Shown here: positions 1 through 7,075 of the stretch, in pieces | Layout: every line of letters starts with the position of its first letter | Position numbering within the stretch: the first letter of the stretch is position 1 | DNA from: Actinospineispora acaciae DSM 45401 | Lineage (GTDB): Bacteria > Actinomycetota > Actinomycetes > Mycobacteriales > Pseudonocardiaceae | Direction: 5' to 3' | NCBI RefSeq assembly: GCF_000620785.1 | Contig: NZ_JIAI01000003.1 | Coordinates: 372,001 to 436,000, forward strand | DNA: 64,000 nt | Program-made: the position numbers and the translations under genes | The notes under the pieces: model-generated | Told to the model about the DNA's origin: nothing | What the model saw: the letters and a program-made list of their open reading frames with translations, nothing else | Database searches by the model: none

Positions 1-24
1 TACCTGTTGTGGTAGTTTCGAACC

Positions 25-672
25 ATGCCGACCAGCCGCAGCTACCGGGACGCCTGTGCGATCGCACGGGCCCTCGACGTCGTCGGGGAGCGGTGGGCGC
101 TGCTGGTCGTGCGCGAGCTGCTCCTGGCGCCGCAACGCTTCTCGGAGCTGCGGCACGCGCTCCCGCACATCAGCTCGAACCTGCTGGCGGACCGGCTCCG
201 TGAGCTGGAGCAGCAGGGCGTGGTCCGGCGGCCCACGGAAGGCCCCCGGGTCTACGAACTGACCGAGCGGGGCCGGAAGCTGGAGCCGGTGCTGCTGGCC
301 CTGAGCGACTGGGGGCTCGACGCCCCGCAGCCCCCGCCGCCGAGCGCGCTCAGCGCCACCTCAGTGCTGATCTTTCTGCAACACGCCGCTCGCCCCGACC
401 CCTCGGCGCCGCCGACGACGTGCCGTCTCGAGCTGGACGGCCGAGCCTGGGAGGTCCGCCTGGAGTCCGGACGGATCGAGGTGCGACCCGGCGAGCCCGC
501 GACGGCGGCCGTCTCGCTCCGTACGGACCCCCGGACGCTCAGCACCCTGCTGACCGACCCGGCCACCCTCGCGCGGGCATCCGCCGACGGCAACGCGGCC
601 GTCATCGGAGACGTGTCCGCCCTCGACCGGCTGCTGCGCGCGGTCACCGACCCGGCAGGCGGTCGGCCATGA
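25..672 (+). CDS. HxlR-family transcriptional regulator with SCP2-like C-terminus
   Basis: A 215-residue protein. The first 100 residues match the HxlR winged helix: Cys11, the segment ALDVVGERWALLVVRELL, then RFSELRHALPHISSNLLADRL as the recognition region. Residues 120-215 look like the sterol-carrier-like domain (DGRAWEVRLESGRIEVRPGE) fused to many actinobacterial HxlR regulators, probably a ligand pocket. It converges on the GMC oxidoreductase and the two genes overlap by 29 bases at their 3' ends. Only 24 bases of upstream sequence are in the window, so its promoter is not visible. Family is firm; ligand and targets are unknown. Confidence 0.88.
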   Translation: MPTSRSYRDACAIARALDVVGERWALLVVRELLLAPQRFSELRHALPHISSNLLADRLRELEQQGVVRRPTEGPRVYELTERGRKLEPVLLALSDWGLDAPQPPPPSALSATSVLIFLQHAARPDPSAPPTTCRLELDGRAWEVRLESGRIEVRPGEPATAAVSLRTDPRTLSTLLTDPATLARASADGNAAVIGDVSALDRLLRAVTDPAGGRP

Positions 673-2209
673 GCTCGGCGGCCATGATGGTGGCGAGGTT
701 GGGGTTGGCGCGCGGGCACGACGGGAAGACGGAGGCGTCGACGACGTGGAGTGCCTCCGTGCCGAGCACCCGGCAGTCGGGGTCGACGACGGTGGTCGGG
801 GCGGACGGGTCGCCCATGCGGCAGGTGCTGGTGGCGTGCTGGCCGTCGGCGATGGTGGCGAGCAGGTGTTCGTCGAGGGCGGCGTCGTCGTCGACCACCG
901 CGAGCAGCCCCTCGTTGACCTGGTCGAGCGTGCCGTCGGTGATCGCCTTGACGTGGCCGCTCCGGCCGAGGTCGAGCAGCAGCCGCACCCCGGTGCGCAT
1001 CCGGGACAGGTCGCGGGGGTCGGAGAGCATCCGATGGTCCAGTACGGGTTGCACGGCGGGATCGGCCGAGGTGAGCGCCACCGTCCCCCGGGAGTAGGCC
1101 TGGTTGACCCAGACCAGCAGGGCGCCGGCGCCGAACCGGACGTCCGCGCTGGCCAGGGACAGGACGTTCTGGTTGCACGCCACGAGCATCATGTCGTCGG
1201 GCTGCCCGGCGGGGTCGTCACCGCTGTAGCGGACGCAGACGTTGGTGTACCTGTCGTCCGGTGATGCCGCCGACCGCTCGTTCAGCGGCAGCCCGAGGAA
1301 GTACAGCGCATGGTCCTGCAGCCCGTGCCCGACCGGCAGTTCGTGCAGCACGTCGATGCCGAGGGAGCGCAGACGACCGGCCGGCCCGATCCCGGACCGG
1401 AGCAGGATCGCCGGTGAGTGGATGGCTCCGGCACTGAGCACGACACGGTCGGCGTGCTCGGTCGCGGCGCGCCCGTCGGTGACCACCCGGACGCCGACCG
1501 CGCGGGTGCCGGCGAAGACCACCCGGTCGACGGTGGCATTGCCCCGGACCGTGAGGTTGGGGTCCGCCCTTGCCGGCTCGAGGTAGCCGTCGTTGGTGGA
1601 CACCCGCCGGCCGCCCCGGGAGTTGACCGGGTACGGCGAGACCCCCGTCGCACCGGGGGCGTTGACATCCGGCGCCCAGCCGTACCCGGCGTCGCGGGCC
1701 GCCTCGTACAGGGCGTTGTCCGCCGCTCCCCAGTCCGGCCTCGGCGTGCGGTGGATCGGTATCGGCCCGCCCCGGCCGTGGTAGGCCGCCTCGCCGAACT
1801 CCTCGTCGTCCTCCATCCTGACGAAGTGGGGCAGCACGTCCGAGGGGGACCATCCGGTGCATCCCTCGCCGGCCCAGTCCTCGAAGTCCCGCATCGGCGG
1901 GCGGATCGCGATGTGCCCGTTGACCGACGAACCGCCGCCGACGCCGCGGCCCTGCGTGTACGGGGCGGCGGGCTGTCGCTCGGTCCGGCGGGTGTAGAGG
2001 CCGCGCTGGAGCAGGTCGGCGCCGGCAGCGGGGTCCAGCAGCGCCCGCAACGGGTTCGGCGACCGCCAGACCTCGGGCATGTCCGCCGACCGGTAGTCCG
2101 GTCCCGCCTCCAGCAGGAGCACGCGCCTGCCCATCGCGGCCGACCGCGCCGCCACCACGGCCCCCGCCGACCCCGCGCCCACGACGATCAGATCCCAGCC
2201 GCCCGGCAT
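644..2209 (-). CDS. GMC-family FAD-dependent oxidoreductase
   Basis: A 521-residue glucose-methanol-choline oxidoreductase, a usual length for the family. Seen: FAD-binding VVGAGSAGAVVAARSA at residues 9-24 with the acidic ribose ligand in LLLEAGPDYR; first GMC signature around GRGVGGGSSVNGHIAIR; second signature GAIHSPAILLRSGIGPAG; and the C-terminal PRANPNLATIMAAE block that carries the catalytic Asn. Members oxidise alcohols, choline or aryl alcohols; the substrate here is not readable. The ATG start has GAGGAG about six bases upstream. A TTAC-N11-GTAA site lies just before that ribosome site and resembles the site before the PnbB-like gene, so it may belong to the same TetR regulon. Confidence 0.9.
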   Translation of the reverse strand: MPGGWDLIVVGAGSAGAVVAARSAAMGRRVLLLEAGPDYRSADMPEVWRSPNPLRALLDPAAGADLLQRGLYTRRTERQPAAPYTQGRGVGGGSSVNGHIAIRPPMRDFEDWAGEGCTGWSPSDVLPHFVRMEDDEEFGEAAYHGRGGPIPIHRTPRPDWGAADNALYEAARDAGYGWAPDVNAPGATGVSPYPVNSRGGRRVSTNDGYLEPARADPNLTVRGNATVDRVVFAGTRAVGVRVVTDGRAATEHADRVVLSAGAIHSPAILLRSGIGPAGRLRSLGIDVLHELPVGHGLQDHALYFLGLPLNERSAASPDDRYTNVCVRYSGDDPAGQPDDMMLVACNQNVLSLASADVRFGAGALLVWVNQAYSRGTVALTSADPAVQPVLDHRMLSDPRDLSRMRTGVRLLLDLGRSGHVKAITDGTLDQVNEGLLAVVDDDAALDEHLLATIADGQHATSTCRMGDPSAPTTVVDPDCRVLGTEALHVVDASVFPSCPRANPNLATIMAAELMADRLPGR

Positions 2210-2227
2210 GCGCTTCTCCTCATTTCA

Positions 2228-2246
2228 TTACAGTCACTGAACGTAA
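2228..2246. promoter_or_regulatory. Candidate TetR operator before the GMC oxidoreductase
   Basis: TTAC and GTAA half-sites are separated by 11 bases, about 20 bases upstream of the GMC start. Read on the same strand as the site at 5166-5184, the two share TTAC-N-GTCA-N-T-N4-GTAAC, 14 of 20 positions. Same spacing and partial identity of the non-palindromic centre suggest one regulator. Inferred only. Confidence 0.45.
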
Positions 2247-2377
2247 CATAACTGCGTGCAGAAGGAGCCGCCAGTGAGATCCGCCGCCCACGGTGGCCCT
2301 GCACGAGCGGATGTACCTGGTGCGCGGGGATGAGGTGCTCACGACCTGGCCGGTGGACCTGCGAGGTTGGTGACCGC

Positions 2378-3883
2378 TCAGGCCGCCGAGGCGCGCACCG
2401 GGCGGCCGGGGCGGGCGTCGGGCAGCAGCTTGCCGTCGCGGACCACGAACTGGCCGTCCACGAGCACGTGGTGGATGCCGGCCGAGGGGGCGAGCGCGGC
2501 GTAGGTGGCCCGGTCGGTGATGGTGTCGGGGTCGAAGACGACCAGGTCGGCGTCGGCCCCGGGCTGGACGCGGCCCTTGGCCGCCATGGACGGCACGGCG
2601 TCGGCGAGGATCTGGGCGGGCAGCAGCGAGCAGCGGCGCACCGCCTCGGTCAGGGTCAGCGCGCCGGTCTCGCGGACCAGCCAGCGGAAGGTGCGGGCGT
2701 AGCAGCCGGCGCTGCGCGGGTGGGTGGCGTAGCCGGGCGGGACCGGCCAGACGTCGGCGGCGACCTCACCGCCGGGCTTGACCAGCGGCATCGCGTCGGT
2801 GGCGATCGCGGTGTCGGACAGCAGCAGCGAGCGGCGCAGCAGCGCCAGGTCGGCGTCGTCGTCCTCGTCGAGGAACCGCAGGAACACCAGCCCGCCCGGG
2901 TCGGCCGCGCGCAGCTCTCGCAGCCTGGCCTCGTCGGCGATCCGCTCGCCGGTGGCCAGGTAGGTCAGCGAGCACGGGCTCATGCCGTGCGCGGCCAGCT
3001 CCTCCGGGTCCAGGAAGGCGGCGCCGATCACGGTGGAGCCGGCGCCGTAGGGGTAGGCCTCGGTGGTGACCCGCAGCCCGTAGCCCCGTGCGCTGTCGAT
3101 GGCGTCGGCGATGGCGTCGATCGAGCGGTTGGACGTGCTGTTGAGGTGGCACAGGTGCATGTGCGCGCCGGTGCCGGCGGCTGCCGAGATCACCTCCAGC
3201 GCCGCCTCCAGCGAGCCGTGCGGCTCCCGGTGCGCGCCGTAGCGGGCGTGGGTGAACGTCGGCACCCCCAGCCGTTGCGCGAGGCCGGCCAGCCGCAGGT
3301 ACTCCGCGCGGCCGGTGTCCGGGGCGTAGCCCAGCAGCACGCCGATCCCGATCGCGCCCTCCCCGACCGCCTCCTCCAGCGCGCCGAGGATCCGCGACAG
3401 CTCCGGTCCCTCGGCGGGGCGCCGCCAGTTCGGGCCGTCCTGGTGAGCGGCGAACGCGGCCAGCCCGCCGCGCCCGTCCGACTGGAGGTCGACACCGTCC
3501 AGCACCCGCATCCGCGCCCCGGTCCAGGACGCGGAGAACCCGAAGTTGATCGGACGGCCCTCCTCGGCGGCCACCGCGTACGAACCCGCCACCGGCAGCG
3601 CCCCGGCCTCCAGCTCGAGCGCGGTGGTCACCCCGTCCAGCGCCTGCAGTTGCAGCCCGGTGGTGCCCTGCGCGTGGCTGTGCAGGTCGACGAAACCCGG
3701 CGCGACCACCAGGCCGGTGACGTCCAGGGTCCGGACCGCGCGAGGCGGGGACTCGGTGACCGCGACGATCCGGCCACCGTCGATCCCGACCGTCCGCACG
3801 GCGTCCAGCCCGGACTCCGGGTCGACCACCCGCGCGCCGGACAACGCCAGCTCACATCGTGGCGGCTCGTCGTACGTCGTCAT
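2378..3883 (-). CDS. D-aminoacylase-type amidohydrolase
   Basis: A 501-residue metal-dependent amidohydrolase. Residues 12-40 are the N-terminal beta domain (LSGARVVDPESGLDAVRTVGIDGGRI), then the metal-binding DLHSH with His68 and His70, later His in PTFTHARYG and in HMHLCHLNS, and the catalytic Asp region AIATDAMPL. The C-terminal GADADLVVFDPDTI strand closes the beta domain. Closest in style to N-acyl-D-amino-acid deacylases, which hydrolyse N-acyl bonds, but D-hydantoinase or other cyclic-amidase roles cannot be excluded. Its start overlaps the nitroreductase stop (ATGA), so the two are probably co-translated in an aromatic nitro/hydroxylamino operon. Confidence 0.85.
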   Translation of the reverse strand: MTTYDEPPRCELALSGARVVDPESGLDAVRTVGIDGGRIVAVTESPPRAVRTLDVTGLVVAPGFVDLHSHAQGTTGLQLQALDGVTTALELEAGALPVAGSYAVAAEEGRPINFGFSASWTGARMRVLDGVDLQSDGRGGLAAFAAHQDGPNWRRPAEGPELSRILGALEEAVGEGAIGIGVLLGYAPDTGRAEYLRLAGLAQRLGVPTFTHARYGAHREPHGSLEAALEVISAAAGTGAHMHLCHLNSTSNRSIDAIADAIDSARGYGLRVTTEAYPYGAGSTVIGAAFLDPEELAAHGMSPCSLTYLATGERIADEARLRELRAADPGGLVFLRFLDEDDDADLALLRRSLLLSDTAIATDAMPLVKPGGEVAADVWPVPPGYATHPRSAGCYARTFRWLVRETGALTLTEAVRRCSLLPAQILADAVPSMAAKGRVQPGADADLVVFDPDTITDRATYAALAPSAGIHHVLVDGQFVVRDGKLLPDARPGRPVRASAA

Positions 3884-4593
3884 CGGATCGGCTCCTCATC
3901 GGCGTCGGTCGGCCCGTGGAAGGTGGTGAAGCCGTCCACCGGTTCTCGTGGCGTCCGGTGCCGGCTCAGGACATGCTCGGGGTCCGCGTACCCCAGCGCC
4001 AGCCCGCAGACGATCAGCCGGTCCGGGGGGACCTCGAGGTGGGCACGCAGCACCGGGTAGAAGTGGATCAGCGACGCCTGCGGGCAGGTGTCCAGGCCGG
4101 CGCCCCGGGCGGCCAGCATGAGCGCCTGCAGGAACAGCCCGGCGTCGACCAGCGCGCCGGCCAGCGGATGCCTGCTGACGGTGAGGACCATGCCCACCGG
4201 CGCGCCGAAGAAGTCGTAGTTGCGCAGGTGGTAGGCGTGCCGGCGGGCGGTGTCGGCGCGGTCGATCCCGAGCGCCTCGCCGTAGAGGCCCTCGCCGAAC
4301 CGGTGCCGCCGCGACCGGAACGGCTCCGGCCAGGCGCCCGGCTCGGGCTGGTACGGGTACTCCAGCTCGCGCTCCGCCACCCGCCGCCCGGCCGCCATCG
4401 CCGCCACCAGCGCCGCCGTCAGCCGGCGCTTCGGCTCCCCGGTCAGCACGTGCACGTGCCAGGGCTGCACGTTGGAGTTGCTCGCCGACCGCGCCGCCAG
4501 CGCCAGCAACCGCTCGATCTCGCCGCGCGAAACCTCGACCGGGAGGAACGCCCGGACACTGCGGCGCGACAGCAGGGCCTGCTCGACGTCCAC
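3880..4593 (-). CDS. Nitroreductase-family flavoprotein (PnbA-like)
   Basis: A 237-residue FMN nitroreductase-fold protein. Seen: SRRSVRAFLP at residues 9-18 (FMN phosphate site), the SNSNVQPWHVHVLTG segment, and the C-terminal RLIVCGLALGYADPEH block. The family reduces nitro groups, flavins or quinones with NAD(P)H. Six bases separate it from the PnbB/DUF4863-type lyase upstream. In 4-nitrobenzoate degraders, PnbA makes 4-hydroxylaminobenzoate and PnbB converts that to protocatechuate, so this pairing suggests an aryl-nitro substrate. It overlaps the amidohydrolase start by four bases. Family is certain; substrate is inferred from context. Confidence 0.85.
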   Translation of the reverse strand: MDVEQALLSRRSVRAFLPVEVSRGEIERLLALAARSASNSNVQPWHVHVLTGEPKRRLTAALVAAMAAGRRVAERELEYPYQPEPGAWPEPFRSRRHRFGEGLYGEALGIDRADTARRHAYHLRNYDFFGAPVGMVLTVSRHPLAGALVDAGLFLQALMLAARGAGLDTCPQASLIHFYPVLRAHLEVPPDRLIVCGLALGYADPEHVLSRHRTPREPVDGFTTFHGPTDADEEPIR

Positions 4594-4599
4594 CTCGCA

Positions 4600-5112
4600 T
4601 CACGCGTCGGCGGGCGGGGTGATGTCGTAGGAGATCCGCCCCGCCGGCAGGTAGAACAACGCGATCAACGCGCCGCCCTTCACCTCCGGGTAGTGGTGGC
4701 TGCCGGGCTCCGGCGCGGTCCAGCCGGCGCCCGACCAGCCGCGCGGGCCGGCCAGCCGGGCGTCCGGGTCCAGCGGGACGACGAGGTTGAGCTCCCCGTA
4801 GGGATGCTGGTGGTACTGCCCCCGGTAGCCGGGCACGCTGTTCATGTAGACGGCGGTGATGCTGAAGTAGCTCAGCTCCTCGCTCGGGTCCGCGATCCGG
4901 CTCCGCCGGTAGTTCGGCCCGTCCACCTCGACGTTCGCCGCCCATCCCGCCGCGACGCCGTCGGCGATGATCCGGGCCAGGTCGTCGTGGAGCGGGCTGC
5001 CGGGGCCGTGGGTCCGGTTGAGCCACGACTCCAGCTCGGCCCCGGCGGTGCGGTTCTTGACCTCCTCCAGGAACGGGATGCTGCGCTCGATCAACTCACG
5101 GCTGGATGACAT
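4600..5112 (-). CDS. DUF4863 protein, 4-hydroxylaminobenzoate lyase family (PnbB-like)
   Basis: A 170-residue soluble protein recognised as DUF4863, the family that includes PnbB, which converts 4-hydroxylaminobenzoate to protocatechuate. Residues near 95-115 (GQYHQHPYGELNLVVPLD) hold a cupin-like HxHxxxE set that could bind a metal. The ATG has AAAGG eight bases upstream and the leader carries an inverted repeat that may be the operator of the TetR gene just upstream. The next gene is a nitroreductase, as expected for the two-step nitroarene route. The family call comes from memory of the sequence pattern and was not searched. Confidence 0.68.
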   Translation of the reverse strand: MSSSRELIERSIPFLEEVKNRTAGAELESWLNRTHGPGSPLHDDLARIIADGVAAGWAANVEVDGPNYRRSRIADPSEELSYFSITAVYMNSVPGYRGQYHQHPYGELNLVVPLDPDARLAGPRGWSGAGWTAPEPGSHHYPEVKGGALIALFYLPAGRISYDITPPADA

Positions 5113-5163
5113 CTCGATCGCCTTTCGCCCGGCCGGTCACGACAGGACGGTAGGAACTTTTTC

Positions 5164-5186
5164 CGTTACGGTCAATAGCTGTAACG
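5164..5186. promoter_or_regulatory. Candidate TetR operator before the pnbB-like gene
   Basis: Inverted repeat CGTTAC (5164-5169) and GTAACG (5181-5186) with an 11-base spacer, in the 79-base gap between the TetR stop and the pnbB-like start. This is the usual size for a TetR-family operator. It would block a promoter internal to the operon. See the matching site at 2228-2246. Confidence 0.5.
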
Positions 5187-5191
5187 AAACT

Positions 5192-5842
5192 CTAGGAGCC
5201 GGCCGCGGCGATGCCCGGCCAGAGCACGGCGGCCACCTTGGCGGCCAGGTCGGCCCGGTCCGCCTCGCCGCGCAGGAACGCCGAGTAGTAGGCGCCGAAA
5301 CAGAGGGTGGCGATCGTGTGCGTGTCGAGGTCGGCCCGTACCGCGCCCCGGTCGCGCAGGTCGCGCAGCACCCGCTCGACCAGGTGCACCCTCGGCTCCA
5401 CGGCGTGCGCGCGGACCACCGCGAGCAGCTCCGGGGTGCGCAGCGTCTCCCCCATGAAGTTGCCCATCAGCACCATCGCGTCGGGGTTGAAGTAGCACGG
5501 GTCGACCCGCCGGATGGCCTCGGTGAACGCCTCCCGCGCCGACAGCTCCTCGAACGTCAGCCTCGGATACGTGTCGCGCTGGGCGCGGAAGCCGTAGTCC
5601 AGGGCGTCGATGGTCAGCTCGAGCTTGTCCCGCCAGCGCCGGTAGATCGTCGGGCGGGACACCCCGGCGTCGGCGGCGATGTCCCCGATGGTCATGTCGG
5701 AGTACCCGTCGAGCACCAGCCGCCGCCGGGTGGCCTTGACGATCGCCTCGTCCAGCGCCGGATCGCGCGGGCGGCCGCCCCGGGAGGCGCCCGCCTCACC
5801 CCGCCGCTCGTCGGTCCGCGCTCCGTCCGCCATGGACGCCAT
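5192..5842 (-). CDS. TetR-family transcriptional regulator
   Basis: A 216-residue regulator. The helix-turn-helix is MTIGDIAADAGVSRPTIYRRW at about residues 50-70, after a basic GRPRDPALDEAI lead. The rest is an all-helical ligand domain with Cys and aromatic residues (DPCYFNPDAMVLMGNFMGE). Translation could begin at the first ATG or at MADGARTDE three codons on. It is the first gene of the TetR, pnbB-like, pnbA-like, amidohydrolase series, and a palindrome lies right after its stop codon. Most likely it represses the downstream genes and is released by an aromatic ligand; this is inference from position. Confidence 0.85.
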   Translation of the reverse strand: MASMADGARTDERRGEAGASRGGRPRDPALDEAIVKATRRRLVLDGYSDMTIGDIAADAGVSRPTIYRRWRDKLELTIDALDYGFRAQRDTYPRLTFEELSAREAFTEAIRRVDPCYFNPDAMVLMGNFMGETLRTPELLAVVRAHAVEPRVHLVERVLRDLRDRGAVRADLDTHTIATLCFGAYYSAFLRGEADRADLAAKVAAVLWPGIAAAGS

Positions 5843-5896
5843 TGTCGACCACGCCGGCCGACCGGCGCCGACTCATGGCACCGCGCGCACCAAAAC

Positions 5897-5966
5897 CCCA
5901 GCTCACCACCCGTGAGTGGTAAACGGTGCTATGGCACCTCTAGCCACTCACGGGTTGTGAGCTGGG
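5897..5966. repeat. Intergenic palindromic element, copy 1
   Basis: A 70-base hairpin. Outer arms CCCAGCTCAC (5897-5906) and GTGAGCTGGG (5957-5966) are perfect; inner arms ACCCGTGAGTGG (5908-5919) and CCACTCACGGGT (5944-5955) are perfect; the centre contains GCTATGGCA. The stop codon of the reductase-like gene at 5948-7075 lies inside it, so it can serve as that gene's terminator. A second copy is at 58334-58383, with the same inner arms, the same GCTATGGCA centre and the same TGAGCTGGGACGA flank. Confidence 0.8.
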
Positions 5967-7075
5967 ACGATGCCCGCTTCGGCGGCGCCGGCGCGCAGGG
6001 TGTCCAGGCCGAACGCGGCCACCGGGTCCAGGGCGCCGGTGCCGGTGACGCCGTGCTCGGCGGCGTGGCCGGCGGCCCAGGCGAGCAGGTCGGCGGTGAT
6101 CGCGTACGGGTCCGGGGCGGTCAGGGTCACGGAGGCCAGCCGCTGGCCGGAGGCGCCGGAGGCCTCGGCGACGAAGTACGAGGTGCTGGACGCCAGCGCG
6201 GCGGCGCTCGGTTCTTCGGAAGCTCGGCGCACCGCCAGGCCGGCCAGGGCGTTCACCGCGCGCGCCAGGGGCTCGGTGCGGGCGAGGAACGGGGTGATCT
6301 TGGAGCCGAGGTGCACGGCCTTGGTGGCCGGGCCGAACCAGCCGAGGTAGACGTCCACCTCGCGCAGCCGGGGGGCCACCCCGGTGGCGGCCAGCCGGGG
6401 CAGCGCGAACTGCTCGACGGCGCCGATCGTCGCCGCCGGGCGGTCCTTGCCGGCCACCGCGAACTCGCGCATCCGCAGCCCGGCCGGCTCGTCGTGCAGC
6501 GAGCCGTCCCGCCAGGCGTACATCGGCTCCAGCAGCACGCCGGCCAGCGAGCGCAGGGTGCCCTTGGAGAACGGCTGGCCGCCGCGCCCGCCGACCAGGA
6601 AGTAGCCGACGTGCACCGAGGCGGTGGCCACGCCGGCCTCGGTCAGCGCCATCGCGCCGGCCAGCACGCCGGGCACGTAGTCGTTGCCGAACGCAGGCAG
6701 CAGCGCGGCCCCGGTGCGCTCGGCCTCCGGCCCGTGCCGCTCGAACACCTCGCGGATGAACGGCGGCTCGCCGGTGGAGTCGAGGTAGACGGCGCCGGCG
6801 TCCACGGCGGCGGCCACCGCGGGCCCGCCCCGCTCGGCGAACGGGCCGACGGTGCTGACCAGCACGTCGCCGGCCCCGATCAGGGAGCGCACGGACGCCG
6901 GGTCGGAGGCGTCGGCGGTCGCGGTGGGCAGCCCGCCGAGCCGCTCGGCGACGGTGGCCAGGCGCGCGGGGTCCCGGCCGGCGAGTACCGGTGCGAGGCC
7001 CCGCCTGGTCATCGCCTCGGCGGTGCGCGCGCCGGTGTACCCGGTCGCGCCGAAGAGGACGATCTTCGCGGTCAT
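5948..7075 (-). CDS. Saccharopine dehydrogenase-like NAD(P)-binding protein
   Basis: A 375-residue protein starting MTAKIVLFGATGYTGART, a Rossmann GxTGYTG loop at residues 8-14 as in saccharopine-dehydrogenase-like and trans-acting enoyl reductase proteins. Then DVLVSTVGPFAERGGPAVAAAVDAG and a substrate domain with STSYFVAEASG near the end. Mycobacterial relatives act in lipid assembly (Rv2953 type) but most are uncharacterised. The ATG overlaps the AdnB stop by four bases, so it is probably translated as the third gene of the adnAB operon. The final codons and stop sit in the palindromic element. Confidence 0.82.
   Translation of the reverse strand: MTAKIVLFGATGYTGARTAEAMTRRGLAPVLAGRDPARLATVAERLGGLPTATADASDPASVRSLIGAGDVLVSTVGPFAERGGPAVAAAVDAGAVYLDSTGEPPFIREVFERHGPEAERTGAALLPAFGNDYVPGVLAGAMALTEAGVATASVHVGYFLVGGRGGQPFSKGTLRSLAGVLLEPMYAWRDGSLHDEPAGLRMREFAVAGKDRPAATIGAVEQFALPRLAATGVAPRLREVDVYLGWFGPATKAVHLGSKITPFLARTEPLARAVNALAGLAVRRASEEPSAAALASSTSYFVAEASGASGQRLASVTLTAPDPYAITADLLAWAAGHAAEHGVTGTGALDPVAAFGLDTLRAGAAEAGIVPAHNP

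Noticed and set aside
2278..2373. Open stretch encoding ALHERMYLVRGDEVLTTW with a nearby AAGGAG-GTG in another frame
   Set aside because: Could be the decayed end of a lost gene, but it is too short to place and has no in-frame start with a ribosome site.
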